From assembly GCF_000621125.1 (NCBI RefSeq), contig NZ_KK211215.1, positions 1 through 64,000 of the forward strand: a stretch of DNA of 64,000 bases. Direction: 5' to 3'. Of the stretch, positions 18,539-28,374 are shown one piece after another. A program made the translations under genes and the position numbers. Under the pieces are notes generated by a model. That model was given only the letters and a program-made list of their open reading frames with translations, searched no databases and was not told the origin of the DNA. Within the stretch, counting starts at the first letter, position 1. Each line of letters starts with the position of its first letter. The stretch is from Maribacter antarcticus DSM 21422. GTDB lineage: Bacteria; Bacteroidota; Bacteroidia; Flavobacteriales; Flavobacteriaceae.

Positions 18539-18846
18539 GTATGCTGCATACGTAAATTAGTAAAAAGGTCCGAGAAAAAAAGTAGAAAGTAAACGATATA
18601 CTTTTTTCAGGCCAAGACACGATTAGTATAGTTTGAGCTAGCTCTAATGAAAAAAGCTTATCGTAGTCAGTAATTACTAAAAAAAGAGACCTTTTTGCTA
18701 GGCGTAAAGACAGCGTAATATCTTTATTAACGTAGTAATTTGAATATTTTAAAACCTGCCGCCTGCTATAATAAAGAAGCAGGAAGTCCCAAAAAAACAA
18801 ATTTTGTTTGAATTTTATATTTGAACTTTTCTACTAAAGCCTAGTG
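18539..18846. other. Convergent intergenic region, no gene seen
   Basis: 308 AT-rich bases between two convergent genes. A weak hairpin (CCTGC and GCAGG around 18766-18785) lacks a good T run. The open frame here on the minus strand has no family features. I see no supported feature. Confidence 0.5.
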
Positions 18847-19470
18847 TTATCCTTTCTTTTTTGTGGCCTCAAAAAAATTATTGTTAATAGTACTGATATA
18901 GCCCAAAACTTCCTCTTTACCAATGGTCTTACTAGAGGAGGTTATAAAGAATTGAGGAGCTTCTGCCCACATACCCTGGAGCATTTGGTCTACATAGGCG
19001 TTAGCACTTCGTTCAATTGCCTTAGGTTTCAATTTATCGGCTTTTGTAAAGATAATCACAAAGGGTATGCCATTTTCGCCCATCCATTCCATAAACTCCA
19101 TATCCACTTTTTGTGGTTCATGGCGTATATCAATAAGGATAAAGGAGCATACAAGTTGTTCGCGTTGCTGAAAATAGTTAGTAATATATTTTTGAAAAAT
19201 ATTCTTATCTCTTTTTGATACTTTGGCGTAACCGTATCCTGGTAAATCTACCAAGAACCAATTTTCATTTATCTTAAAGTGATTTATGAGTTGCGTTTTC
19301 CCTGGCCTGCCCGATGTTTTTGCCAGGCTTTTGCGATCTGTAAGCATGTTTATCAAGGATGATTTACCAACGTTTGAGCGGCCAATGAATGCGTATTCTG
19401 GAATAGGCTCCTTTGGACATTTAGCAACATTAGTGTTGCTCATAACAAATTCGGCAGACTTAATTTTCAA
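18847..19470 (-). CDS. engB: Ribosome biogenesis GTPase EngB (YsxC/YihA)
   Basis: An essential small GTPase needed for maturation of the large ribosomal subunit. At 207 residues it is the usual length. Motifs: G1 GRSNVGKSS (about 29-37), G3 DLPGYGYAKV, G4 TKADK and G5 SSSK are all visible. The gene lies downstream of the alpha/beta hydrolase on the same strand with a gap of about 115 bases. Confidence 0.97.
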   Translation of the reverse strand: MKIKSAEFVMSNTNVAKCPKEPIPEYAFIGRSNVGKSSLINMLTDRKSLAKTSGRPGKTQLINHFKINENWFLVDLPGYGYAKVSKRDKNIFQKYITNYFQQREQLVCSFILIDIRHEPQKVDMEFMEWMGENGIPFVIIFTKADKLKPKAIERSANAYVDQMLQGMWAEAPQFFITSSSKTIGKEEVLGYISTINNNFFEATKKKG

Positions 19471-19586
19471 GATGATTTATGTTTTGATAAGCGAGTTCCC
19501 TAAAATAAAAACAAGATTTCTAATACTATATAGCGGTACGAGCAAAAAAAGTAGGATTGATGAATTTAACTACTTGTCAAATTAAC

Positions 19587-20351
19587 CTAGAACTTTCTCT
19601 TTTGTAACCATGCATCCAAGATAGCATTGAATTGTTGTGGATGCTCCATCATAGGGGCATGGCCACATTCCTTAATCCAATGTAAGTCGGAGTCGGGTAA
19701 TAGTTCGTGAAAAAGTTCAGCCACATCCGGTGGAGTAACGGCATCGTTTTCGCCCCATATAATACAAGTTGGGGTAGTCATGCTAGGCAGGTCCTGAGCC
19801 ATATTATGGCGAATGGCACTTTTAGCTATGGCCAAGGTTTTTACTAGTTTTACCCTGTCGTTAACTGTAGCGAAAACTTCATCTACTATTTCCTTGGTTG
19901 CGACTGCGGGATCGTAAAAAACATCCTGTGCTTTTTTCTTAATAAACTCATAGTCTCCTCTTTTAGGATACCCATCTCCCATGGCACTTTCGTACAGACC
20001 AGAGCTACCAGTGATTATAAGAGCTTTCATAAGTTTAGGATACATTTTGGTATGTAATAGGCCTATATGTCCGCCTAAAGAATTACCCAAAAGAATTACA
20101 TCTTTTAAGCCCTTAAATTGTATAAATTCCTCAACATACTTTGCAAAATTCTTTACGTTGGTTTGGAGCATTGGCATATCATATATAGGCAGCTCGGGAA
20201 CCAAAATTTTATATCCTTTATCTGGAAAAAAATTGGTTACACCATGAAAATTACTCAAACCTCCCATTAAACCATGTAGAATAACGATGGGAGTGCCTTC
20301 TCCTTTTTCTGTATACCTAAATTTTCCTTCTTTAATTAAATCGTCTTTCAT
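19587..20351 (-). CDS. Alpha/beta hydrolase
   Basis: 254 residues of alpha/beta-hydrolase fold, cytoplasmic by lack of signal. Visible motifs: oxyanion HGLMGG (about 25-30), nucleophile elbow GNSLGGH with catalytic Ser, an acid in the WGENDAVTP segment and the catalytic His in ECGHAPMMEHP. The general pattern resembles the MhpC/BioH-type hydrolases, but the substrate cannot be told. A well-formed promoter lies directly upstream on the minus strand, and transcription diverges from the dcw cluster. Confidence 0.9.
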   Translation of the reverse strand: MKDDLIKEGKFRYTEKGEGTPIVILHGLMGGLSNFHGVTNFFPDKGYKILVPELPIYDMPMLQTNVKNFAKYVEEFIQFKGLKDVILLGNSLGGHIGLLHTKMYPKLMKALIITGSSGLYESAMGDGYPKRGDYEFIKKKAQDVFYDPAVATKEIVDEVFATVNDRVKLVKTLAIAKSAIRHNMAQDLPSMTTPTCIIWGENDAVTPPDVAELFHELLPDSDLHWIKECGHAPMMEHPQQFNAILDAWLQKRKF

Positions 20352-20374
20352 TCAGAGTGCTTCTGGTATTTAGG

Positions 20375-20402
20375 CAAATATAGGAATTGCAATATAATAC
20401 AA
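20375..20402 (-). promoter_or_regulatory. Promoter of the alpha/beta hydrolase gene
   Basis: On the minus strand TTG (20402-20400), a 17-base spacer, then TATATTTG (20382-20375). This fits the TTG / TAnnTTTG promoter of Bacteroidota, 24 bases before the ATG. It is the best complete promoter I see in the window. Confidence 0.65.
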
Positions 20403-20542
20403 TATATAGAATGAACATATCTAAATGTAAAGTCTTTTGAGGTGTACGGTGTAGTTGTATGCCTAACGTTAAAACTTAAATTTTAGTGGTATAAAGATGC
20501 AGTTAGAGGTAAAATTTGTAGAAAATTCCCTATTTTATTAAC

Positions 20543-20572
20543 AAAGTGGCTTTAAGTGGTAAAATGTGGTAA
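20543..20572 (+). promoter_or_regulatory. Triple direct repeat, probable MraZ operator
   Basis: Three consecutive 10-base units, AAAGTGGCTT, TAAGTGGTAA and AATGTGGTAA, keep GTGG in the same phase. MraZ proteins are known to bind three or four short G-rich direct repeats with 10-base period upstream of mraZ and to repress their own operon. The repeats end 9 bases before the -7 element, over the -33 region, as expected for an autorepressor. Confidence 0.75.
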
Positions 20573-20581
20573 TAATATTTA

Positions 20582-20589
20582 TATATTTG
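20582..20589 (+). promoter_or_regulatory. -7 promoter element of the dcw cluster
   Basis: TATATTTG is an exact TAnnTTTG match just after the MraZ repeats. Transcription should start near 20595, so coding cannot begin at the upstream GTG at 20556. Confidence 0.6.
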
Positions 20590-20615
20590 AGTTATATAAT
20601 CAAAGACCATCAATT

Positions 20616-21089
20616 TTGGAAATCTATTTTACAGGTGTTTACAACTGCAAGGCAGATGCGAAGGGAAGGATAATGTTACCGGTATCCCTTAGGAGTCAGA
20701 TGACTCCTATGCTTAATGATGGGTTTTTTGTGAAAAAATCGTATTACGATGAATGCTTGGAATTATACCCTGCTGCCGTGTGGCACTCGGAATTGAAAAA
20801 GCTAGACGAGCGTTTGGGAAGCAGTAGAAAGGATAGAGAGTTTAAAAGAAAATTTAATGACGGCCTTCGTAAAGTGGAGATAGATGCAACCGGTAGATTA
20901 TTGATACCAAAAGATATTATTGGTTTGGTAAACATAAAAAAGGATGTAAAACTATCTCCGATGGATGGTCATATAGAAATTTGGGATTTAGCTACGTATA
21001 ACGGAGATGTTGATTCTACGCCAGAGGAAAGGGAACAACTGGCATACGAAGTAAATTATGCCGAAAAGCCTAAGAAGGATGTATCATAA
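20616..21089 (+). CDS. mraZ: Transcriptional regulator MraZ (TTG start)
   Basis: MraZ is a ring-forming DNA-binding protein that represses the dcw operon. From a TTG at 20616 it has 157 residues and begins EIYFTGVYNCKADAKGRIMLP after the initiator, which is the family N-terminus; the second AbrB-like half has KVEIDATGRLLIPKDI. The open frame extends 20 codons further up to a GTG, but that stretch overlaps the operator repeats and the -7 element and has no family similarity. The next gene, rsmH, starts inside its last codons (11-base overlap). It is first in a 13-gene cluster of the same strand. Confidence 0.93.
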   Translation: MEIYFTGVYNCKADAKGRIMLPVSLRSQMTPMLNDGFFVKKSYYDECLELYPAAVWHSELKKLDERLGSSRKDREFKRKFNDGLRKVEIDATGRLLIPKDIIGLVNIKKDVKLSPMDGHIEIWDLATYNGDVDSTPEEREQLAYEVNYAEKPKKDVS

Positions 21090-21984
21090 TCCCGTATTGC
21101 TCAAGGAGTCTGTCGATGGTTTGGCCATTAAAGAAAATGGAATTTATGTAGATGTTACTTTTGGAGGTGGAGGTCATTCCAAGGAAATATTGAAACAGCT
21201 AGGCGATAATGGAAAGCTCTTCGCATTTGATCAGGACGAAGATGCGCAAGCTAATGTTCTCGGAGACGAAAGATTTGTTTTGATTAGTGAAAACTTTAGG
21301 TACATCACCCAGTTTTTAAAGTTCTATGGCATTCGGAAAGTAGACGGTATTCTAGCTGATTTTGGGGTTTCCTCTCATCAGTTCGATAAAGCGGAACGTG
21401 GTTTTTCTACGCGCTTTGATGCGGATTTGGATATGCGGATGAGTAAACGTATCCAGCTTTCGGCACATGATGTGGTAAATACCTATTCTTATGATGATTT
21501 GCGGAATATGTTCTTTAATTACGGTGATTTAAGAAATGCCAACGCCTTGGCAAAGGCAATTACTGAAGGCAGGGAAGGAAAAGGAATAACTACCACAGAG
21601 GAATTAAAATTGACCTTAGAAAAGTTTCTTCCAGATCATAAAAGGCATAAGATACTGGCGCAGATTTATCAGGCTATTCGCATAGAGGTTAACCAAGAAA
21701 TAGCGGTAATTGCCGAGTTTTTGGAGCAGGTTCCCGGATTGCTCAATGCAGGAGGCAGGTTAAGCGTGATAAGTTATCATTCCCTGGAAGATCGTTTGGT
21801 AAAACGGTTTATAAGGGCCGGTCAGTTTAAAGGAGATCCAGAAAAGGATTTTTATGGTAATATCTCGGTGCCTTTGAAAAAAGTAGGGCCCTTGATAATT
21901 CCATCCAAAGAAGAAATAGCAAAGAATAATAGAGCGCGTAGCGCAAAACTTCGAATAGCCGAACGATTAGTACAGGAATTATGA
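21079..21984 (+). CDS. rsmH: 16S rRNA (cytosine(1402)-N4)-methyltransferase
   Basis: Methylates C1402 in the P site of 16S rRNA with S-adenosylmethionine. 301 residues from ATG 21079 (MYHNPVLLKES), which is the family start; an upstream in-frame ATG adds seven residues coding in the mraZ tail and is less likely. Motifs: SAM-binding DVTFGGGGHS, the ADFGVSSHQFD segment, and the C-terminal SYHSLEDRLVK. Overlaps mraZ by 11 bases and ftsL by 4 (ATGA). Confidence 0.96.
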   Translation: MYHNPVLLKESVDGLAIKENGIYVDVTFGGGGHSKEILKQLGDNGKLFAFDQDEDAQANVLGDERFVLISENFRYITQFLKFYGIRKVDGILADFGVSSHQFDKAERGFSTRFDADLDMRMSKRIQLSAHDVVNTYSYDDLRNMFFNYGDLRNANALAKAITEGREGKGITTTEELKLTLEKFLPDHKRHKILAQIYQAIRIEVNQEIAVIAEFLEQVPGLLNAGGRLSVISYHSLEDRLVKRFIRAGQFKGDPEKDFYGNISVPLKKVGPLIIPSKEEIAKNNRARSAKLRIAERLVQEL

Positions 21985-22310
21985 AAATGAAAAAGGGCAT
22001 ATTAGATATTCTAAAGGGCACGTTTCTGGTTAGTGGAGATGCCCCAAAGAATTGGCTTTTTATCATTTATGCTTCTTTTCTGGCGGCGGTTATGATAAGT
22101 AGCTCTCATAGTGCGGATAGAAAGGTGCATAGAATTGCTGCATTGAATGAGGAGGTACGTGAGCTAAGAAGCAAATTTGTAGATGCCAGGTCAGATGTTC
22201 AGCAATTAAAGCTGGAATCTACCATTACAAAGACCGTTCAGGAAAAGGGTCTTTTTCCATCTGAAACTCCCCCTAAAAAAATTAGGGTCAAATCTCTAAG
22301 GTCTAAATAA
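21981..22310 (+). CDS. ftsL: FtsL-like cell division protein
   Basis: 109 residues: short cytoplasmic N-terminus, one membrane helix (WLFIIYASFLAAVMIS, about 26-41) and a periplasmic coiled-coil segment (AALNEEVRELRSKFVD and beyond). This is the bitopic layout of FtsL, which with FtsQ and FtsB links the Z-ring to the septal wall enzymes. Sequence identity in this family is low, so the call depends on topology and on its fixed place between rsmH and ftsI. Confidence 0.85.
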   Translation: MKMKKGILDILKGTFLVSGDAPKNWLFIIYASFLAAVMISSSHSADRKVHRIAALNEEVRELRSKFVDARSDVQQLKLESTITKTVQEKGLFPSETPPKKIRVKSLRSK

Positions 22311-22315
22311 TAGTT

Positions 22316-24322
22316 ATGCCCGCAACGGACAAGAGTATATTAACAAGATTGTATTTTGTGGCTGGTGCGCTGGTGCTTTTTGCAGGCGCTGTGCTCTTCA
22401 AGTTAGTCTCCATTCAGTTCGTAGACGGTGAAAAGTATATGGCATTAGCGGAAACACGAACGACCAGAATGTTTACTATAGCTCCCAATAGGGGTAATTT
22501 GTATTCAGATGATGGTAGTCTTTTAGCTACTTCGGTATCCAAATACACTATTAGGTTTGATGCGGTAACGGTGTCTGATGCCGACTTTAAAGAAAATATA
22601 AAGCCCCTTTCAGATGCGCTAGCTAAACTTTTTGGTAAAACTTCTTCGCATTATCAGCAAGTTTTAAGAAAGGCAAAGCAGAATAAGAACAGGTATACTT
22701 TAGTTGCCCGTAACCTAGATTATACGGACTACATAGCAGTGAAGGATTTTCCGTTGTTTAAAAAAGGACCGTTTAAAGGCGGACTCATCATTGAACAAAA
22801 AACCAAAAGAGAACATCCTTTAGGAAAAATAGCAGAAAGAAGTGTAGGATATGAGCGAATAGATGAAAATGGTTACCACACCCGAGTGGGTATGGAAGGC
22901 GCTTTTAGCGAGTATTTAAGTGGTATTGAAGGACAGCGTCTAAAACAAAAAATAGCAAAGAATCAATGGAAACCAATTGGGTCGGATAATATTGTGGAGC
23001 CCAAAGACGGTTATGATGTCTACTCTACCATAGATATCAATATTCAAGATATAGCACATCATGCATTATTGAAACAGTTGGAGCAGTATAAAGCAGATCA
23101 TGGAACGGTGATTGTAATGGAAACTAAAACTGGAGAAGTTAAAGCCATTGCTAATCTTGGGAGCACCAAAGACGGAAAATACTACGAGCGTTTAAATTAT
23201 GCTATAGGAGAATCTCACGAACCAGGTTCAACCTTCAAATTAATGAACCTTGTGGCTGCCTTAGAGGATAAAGTGGTAGATACCAGTTCTGTTATAGACA
23301 CCGAGAATGGTACTTGGAAATTATATAACCATAGAATAAAGGATACAAAGCACGGTGGACATGGTAAGATATCTGTAGCAAAAGCTTTTGAGGTATCCTC
23401 AAATGTAGCATTTGCCAAGATGATGCACAATGGGTATAAGGATGATCCGGAGAAGTATGTGAATCGACTCATGAGTATGGGTCTACATAAGAAGTTAGGG
23501 CTGCCAGTAAGGGGTGAAGGTATTCCTGTTTTAAGATATCCCGGTGATAAAGGTTGGTCAGGACTGTCCTTGGCACAAATGGCTTACGGTTATGAGGTGT
23601 CTATCACCCCTTTGCAAACATTGGCATTTTATAATGCCATTGCCAATGACGGGGAATTGTTAAAGCCAAGACTTATAAAAGAAGTCAAAGAATGGAACAA
23701 GAGTATTAAGAAGTTTGACAAGGAAGTGTTAAATGCGTCGATTTGTTCCAAAGAGACGGTAAGAAAGGTACAACAGATTTTAAAAGATGTTGTTGAGAAA
23801 AAGAGTGGCACGGGTAACGGCATGTACTCAAAAAACTTTTCTATGGCAGGAAAAACAGGAACTACGCAAACCAATTATGTGTCTAAGGATAAGGATAAAT
23901 ATGAATATATTTCTTCGTTTGCTGGATACTTTCCAGCAGACAATCCTAAGTATTCCTGTATTGTAGTGATTCATAAGCCGGATAAAAGTGTTGGCTATTA
24001 CGGAGCGGATGTTTCGGGTCCTGTTTTTAAGTCAGTGGCTCAAAAAGTATATGCTACCTCCCCTTTAATCGACGAGATTTATATTAAAGATGAATTTGAC
24101 ATTGGTTTGGATAAAGCGTACCAAGGATACTTTGCACACATGCAAAAAGAGTACGTAAAGGTTCCTAATTTACATGGTATGAGTGGTATGGACGCCATTT
24201 CGATATTGGAAAATTTAGGAATAGAGGTAGAGTTAAAGGGAAATGGAAAGGTTTACCGCCAATCCATATCAAAAGGAACAAATATTAAAGTAGTAAAAAA
24301 AATAGTGTTGGAGCTTTCATGA
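22316..24322 (+). CDS. ftsI: Septal peptidoglycan transpeptidase FtsI/PBP3 with PASTA domain
   Basis: Crosslinks septal peptidoglycan in the periplasm. 668 residues: one N-terminal membrane helix (about 12-33), a dimerisation domain (50-230), the transpeptidase domain and one C-terminal PASTA domain (about 615-668, VKVPNLHGMSGMDAISILE). The three active-site motifs are intact: STFK with catalytic Ser305, SSN in EVSSNVAFAK, and KTGT in MAGKTGTTQ. Overlaps murE by four bases (ATGA). It would be the target of beta-lactams that bind PBP3. Confidence 0.96.
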   Translation: MPATDKSILTRLYFVAGALVLFAGAVLFKLVSIQFVDGEKYMALAETRTTRMFTIAPNRGNLYSDDGSLLATSVSKYTIRFDAVTVSDADFKENIKPLSDALAKLFGKTSSHYQQVLRKAKQNKNRYTLVARNLDYTDYIAVKDFPLFKKGPFKGGLIIEQKTKREHPLGKIAERSVGYERIDENGYHTRVGMEGAFSEYLSGIEGQRLKQKIAKNQWKPIGSDNIVEPKDGYDVYSTIDINIQDIAHHALLKQLEQYKADHGTVIVMETKTGEVKAIANLGSTKDGKYYERLNYAIGESHEPGSTFKLMNLVAALEDKVVDTSSVIDTENGTWKLYNHRIKDTKHGGHGKISVAKAFEVSSNVAFAKMMHNGYKDDPEKYVNRLMSMGLHKKLGLPVRGEGIPVLRYPGDKGWSGLSLAQMAYGYEVSITPLQTLAFYNAIANDGELLKPRLIKEVKEWNKSIKKFDKEVLNASICSKETVRKVQQILKDVVEKKSGTGNGMYSKNFSMAGKTGTTQTNYVSKDKDKYEYISSFAGYFPADNPKYSCIVVIHKPDKSVGYYGADVSGPVFKSVAQKVYATSPLIDEIYIKDEFDIGLDKAYQGYFAHMQKEYVKVPNLHGMSGMDAISILENLGIEVELKGNGKVYRQSISKGTNIKVVKKIVLELS

Positions 24323-25782
24323 AGGTACTAAAAGACATATTATTTGGAGTTAGCCTGACGGCGGTAAGTGGCACTACTAATTGTAGTGTCAATGCCGTTT
24401 GTTTTGACTCGCGTAACGTTCAAATGGACGATGTCTTCGTAGCGATTAAGGGAACACTTACAGATGGTCATAACTACATAAGAAAGGCAATAGATTTAGG
24501 TGCCAAGGCCATTATTTGTGAGCAACTTCCAGAAGATATGGTCAACGAGATTACCTATGTTGAGGTGGCTAATGGAAATAGTGCACTGGCTGTTATGGCT
24601 TCAAACTTTTATGGAAATCCTTCCAAGAACTTAAAATTGATAGGGGTTACTGGCACAAACGGGAAGACTACCGTTACCAGTTTATTATATCAATTATTTA
24701 AAAAGGCAGGCTATAAAGTAGGATTGTTATCTACCATCAAAATTATGGTGGATGATACGGAGTATAAAACTACACACACAACCCCAGATGCACTTACTAT
24801 CAACCAGAATCTGAGTTTGATGAACGATGCTGGTGTGGAGTTCTGTTTTATGGAGGTAAGTTCTCACGGTATTCATCAAAAAAGAACAGAAGGCTTGGTC
24901 TTTGAAGGTGCTGTTTTCACCAACCTATCGCACGATCACTTGGATTATCATAGGACATTTGCAGAGTATAGGGATACCAAGAAATTACTGTTTGATAACC
25001 TTTCTAAAAAAGGATTTGCCCTTACCAATATAGATGATAAGAACGGTTTGGTGATGCTACAAAATACCAATGCTAGAAAATATACCTACGCCTTACAGAA
25101 TTATGCTGACTTTAAGGTCCAGATTTTAGAGAATCAGTTCGATGGTCAATTGTTGAAGGTGGGCGACCATGAGTTGTGGACCAAATTAATAGGCCATTTT
25201 AATGCTTATAATATGTTAGCCATTTATGCTACGGCAGATTTACTAGGCTTGGAAAAGTTAGAGACCCTTAGACTGTTAAGTGAGTTGGATAATGTAGATG
25301 GCAGGTTTCAATATTACATATCAAAACAAAAAATCACGGCTATAGTCGATTATGCCCATACGCCGGATGCTTTAAAAAATGTGCTTGAGACAATCAACAC
25401 ATTGAGGACTGGAAATGAAAACGTCATCACCGTTGTGGGGTGTGGTGGCGACAGAGACAGATCAAAGCGTCCGGTAATGGGTAATATCGCTTCGGAAATG
25501 AGTGACAAGGTGATTTTCACCTCGGATAATCCTAGAACAGAATTACCCTCTGAAATTATTGCAGAAATGGAGACGGGTGTGGAACCCCAGTATACCAATA
25601 AAATATTAGCTATTGAAAATAGGGAACAAGCGATTAAAACGGCTTGTCAATTAGCCGCTGCCAATGATATTATTCTAGTAGCCGGCAAAGGACACGAAAC
25701 CTATCAGGAATCCAACGGGAAGCGGATAGATTTTGATGATTTTAAGATGGTAACCGAAGTATTGAAAAGTTTAGATAAATAA
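24319..25782 (+). CDS. murE: UDP-MurNAc-L-Ala-D-Glu:meso-DAP ligase
   Basis: Adds the third amino acid to the UDP-MurNAc dipeptide in the cytoplasm. 487 residues in the usual three domains: uridine-binding N-domain, central ATPase domain with P-loop GVTGTNGKTT (about 110-119), and C-terminal domain. The motif DNPR (in FTSDNPRTE) is the signature for meso-diaminopimelate selection, so the wall should be DAP type. Confidence 0.97.
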   Translation: MKVLKDILFGVSLTAVSGTTNCSVNAVCFDSRNVQMDDVFVAIKGTLTDGHNYIRKAIDLGAKAIICEQLPEDMVNEITYVEVANGNSALAVMASNFYGNPSKNLKLIGVTGTNGKTTVTSLLYQLFKKAGYKVGLLSTIKIMVDDTEYKTTHTTPDALTINQNLSLMNDAGVEFCFMEVSSHGIHQKRTEGLVFEGAVFTNLSHDHLDYHRTFAEYRDTKKLLFDNLSKKGFALTNIDDKNGLVMLQNTNARKYTYALQNYADFKVQILENQFDGQLLKVGDHELWTKLIGHFNAYNMLAIYATADLLGLEKLETLRLLSELDNVDGRFQYYISKQKITAIVDYAHTPDALKNVLETINTLRTGNENVITVVGCGGDRDRSKRPVMGNIASEMSDKVIFTSDNPRTELPSEIIAEMETGVEPQYTNKILAIENREQAIKTACQLAAANDIILVAGKGHETYQESNGKRIDFDDFKMVTEVLKSLDK

Positions 25783-25818
25783 TCAAGGCCAATATTAATT
25801 GGCTTGTAGCGAGAATAT

Positions 25819-27039
25819 ATGTTAACCTACCTATTCGAATATTTAGAAAATGAATACCAGTTCCCTGGGGCATCCCTTTTTGGGTTTCTGACTTTTAGGG
25901 CGGCTATGGCTATCCTATTTTCCTTGGGTTTGGCTACGATATTCGGTAAGCACATCATTCTTTTTCTTCAAAAAAAGCAGATTGGCGAAACTGTAAGGGA
26001 TTTGGGACTAGATGGGCAAAAACAAAAAGCTGGAACGCCAACGATGGGCGGTATTATTATCATATTTGCAACACTGATTCCAGTCTTGCTTTTCGCGAAA
26101 TTACATAATATCTATATCATCCTTCTTATTGTAACTACCCTATGGATGGGGATTATCGGTTTTATAGATGATTATATCAAAGTTTTTAGGAAGAACAAGG
26201 ACGGACTAAAAGGTAGGTTTAAGATTTTGGGTCAGGTGGTATTAGGATTGGTAGTTGGTGCTACGCTTTATTTTCATCCAGAAGTAACCATGCGCGAGCA
26301 TACGAAAACAATGATTACTGAGAATTTTACCGTAGAAGAGGTAAAAGGGTCGGATATCAAGTCTACAATGACCACAGTTCCTTTCTTTAAGAATAATGAG
26401 CTGGACTATAGCAGTTTTATTTCATGGATGGGCGATGGCTTCGCAGGATATAGCTGGTTAATTTTTATCCCTATCATCATTCTCATCGTTACGGCGGTTT
26501 CCAATGGGGCCAACCTTACCGATGGTATAGATGGACTCGCAGCCGGTACTTCGGCCATTATCGTAATTACCCTAGGGATTTTTGCCTGGGTTTCCAGTAA
26601 TATAATTTTTTCGGAGTATTTGGATATTATGTACATAAAGGGAGTGGAGGAGTTGGTGGTTTTTATAACTGCATTTACAGGTGCTCTCGTAGGGTTTTTA
26701 TGGTACAATGCATTTCCCGCACAGGTATTTATGGGAGATACTGGAAGTTTGACTATCGGTGGTGTCATTGCCGTAATTGCCATCATTATCCGCAAGGAAT
26801 TATTGATACCTATTCTATGTGGGATATTCTTTGCGGAGTCTATTTCCGTTATGGTGCAGGTAGGATATTTTAAATATACGAAGAGTAAATATGGAGAAGG
26901 GAAGCGTGTTTTTTTAATGGCGCCCTTACATCACCATTATCAGAAAAAAGGATACCATGAAAGTAAAATCGTAACCCGTTTTTGGATTGTAGGAATCCTA
27001 TTGGCCATTGTGACTATAGTGACTTTAAAATTACGATAA
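25819..27039 (+). CDS. mraY: Phospho-MurNAc-pentapeptide transferase MraY
   Basis: Makes lipid I by moving phospho-MurNAc-pentapeptide to undecaprenyl phosphate in the inner membrane. 406 residues with about ten membrane helices; the extra length over the 360-residue E. coli enzyme comes from an insert in the middle (about residues 155-200). Family motifs are present: GTPTMGG, the catalytic [20 protein letters not shown] and the late HHHYQKKG. murD starts directly after its stop codon. Confidence 0.97.
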   Translation: MLTYLFEYLENEYQFPGASLFGFLTFRAAMAILFSLGLATIFGKHIILFLQKKQIGETVRDLGLDGQKQKAGTPTMGGIIIIFATLIPVLLFAKLHNIYIILLIVTTLWMGIIGFIDDYIKVFRKNKDGLKGRFKILGQVVLGLVVGATLYFHPEVTMREHTKTMITENFTVEEVKGSDIKSTMTTVPFFKNNELDYSSFISWMGDGFAGYSWLIFIPIIILIVTAVSNGANLTDGIDGLAAGTSAIIVITLGIFAWVSSNIIFSEYLDIMYIKGVEELVVFITAFTGALVGFLWYNAFPAQVFMGDTGSLTIGGVIAVIAIIIRKELLIPILCGIFFAESISVMVQVGYFKYTKSKYGEGKRVFLMAPLHHHYQKKGYHESKIVTRFWIVGILLAIVTIVTLKLR

Positions 27040-28374
27040 ATGGCATTTTTAGTGATTCTTGGGGGCGGAGAAAGTGGCGTGGGTACGGCTATTTTAGGTC
27101 AAAAAAAGGGATACGATGTTTTTGTATCCGACAAAGGAAAAATTAAAGAGAAGTACAAGAACGTTCTTTCGCATTATGGAATTGATTGGGAAGAGGGAAA
27201 CCACTCAGAGGACCGCATACTAGAGGCAACTATCGTAATGAAAAGTCCAGGTATTCCGGATACCGTGCCTTTGGTAAAGCAATTGGTAGCGAAAGGTATA
27301 CCGGTTATTTCTGAAATTGAGTTTGCATCCAAGTATACTGGTGCCAAGATTATTGGTATAACTGGTAGTAATGGAAAAACGACTACCACGATGCTTACTA
27401 ATCACCTATTGAAAGGTGGAGACCTAGATGTAGGTATGGCTGGTAATATTGGGGATAGTTTTGCTAAAATGGTCGCTAATACTGATTTTGAGTATTACGT
27501 CTTGGAGATAAGTAGTTTTCAGCTAGATGGTATTCAGGAATTTAGGCCAGATATCGCGGTAATCACGAACATTACGCCAGATCATTTAGATCGGTACGAT
27601 TACCAGTTCGAGAACTATATCGCCTCAAAGTTCAGGATTACAATGAACCAAACGGAGACCGACTATCTCATTTACGATGCGGACGATGAAGTAATCGTTT
27701 CCTGGCTCAAAGCCAACCCGGTCAAAGCCAAATTAATGCCATTTTCCTTAACTAAAAAATTTAAGGAAGGAACTTACTTAGAAGATAAAAATATTGTAAT
27801 AAGAACACTAACGGATAAGATAACGATGACGACAGACGCTTTAGCACTCGAAGGACAACACAACGTAAAGAATACAATGGCAGGGGCTACCATTGCAAAA
27901 TTGGTAAGTATCCGGAAGGAGACCATAAGAGATTGCATTTCTAATTTTCAGGGAGCACCCCACCGTTTGGAAAAGGTGTTGAAAATAAATCACGTGCAGT
28001 ACATAAACGATTCTAAGGCAACCAATGTAAATGCCACCTATTTTGCACTAGACAGTGTAAAGACCCAAACAGTTTGGATTGTTGGGGGTGTGGATAAAGG
28101 AAACGATTATACGGCCTTGATGTCATTGGTGCGTGAAAAAGTAAAGGCTATTATATGCCTAGGCATGGATAATAGTAAGATTAAGGAAACCTTTGGGAAC
28201 GTTGTGGATTTAGTGGTAGAAACATATGCCATGGAAGAAGCGGTAAAGGTAGCCTATAAGATTGCCGAACGCGGAGATACGGTTTTGTTGTCTCCGGCAT
28301 GTGCTAGTTTTGATTTGTTTGAAAATTATGAGGACCGCGGTAATCAGTTTAAGAATTGTGTAAAAAATTTATAA
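27040..28374 (+). CDS. murD: UDP-MurNAc-L-alanine:D-glutamate ligase
   Basis: Cytoplasmic ligase for the second residue of the stem peptide. 444 residues; N-terminal Rossmann-like part (LVILGGGESGVGTA), ATPase P-loop GITGSNGKTTTT (about 108-119), the HHD-like segment and a C-terminal domain ending near ACASFDLFENYEDRG, a MurD signature. It abuts mraY (no spacer) and ftsW (no spacer). Confidence 0.97.
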   Translation: MAFLVILGGGESGVGTAILGQKKGYDVFVSDKGKIKEKYKNVLSHYGIDWEEGNHSEDRILEATIVMKSPGIPDTVPLVKQLVAKGIPVISEIEFASKYTGAKIIGITGSNGKTTTTMLTNHLLKGGDLDVGMAGNIGDSFAKMVANTDFEYYVLEISSFQLDGIQEFRPDIAVITNITPDHLDRYDYQFENYIASKFRITMNQTETDYLIYDADDEVIVSWLKANPVKAKLMPFSLTKKFKEGTYLEDKNIVIRTLTDKITMTTDALALEGQHNVKNTMAGATIAKLVSIRKETIRDCISNFQGAPHRLEKVLKINHVQYINDSKATNVNATYFALDSVKTQTVWIVGGVDKGNDYTALMSLVREKVKAIICLGMDNSKIKETFGNVVDLVVETYAMEEAVKVAYKIAERGDTVLLSPACASFDLFENYEDRGNQFKNCVKNL

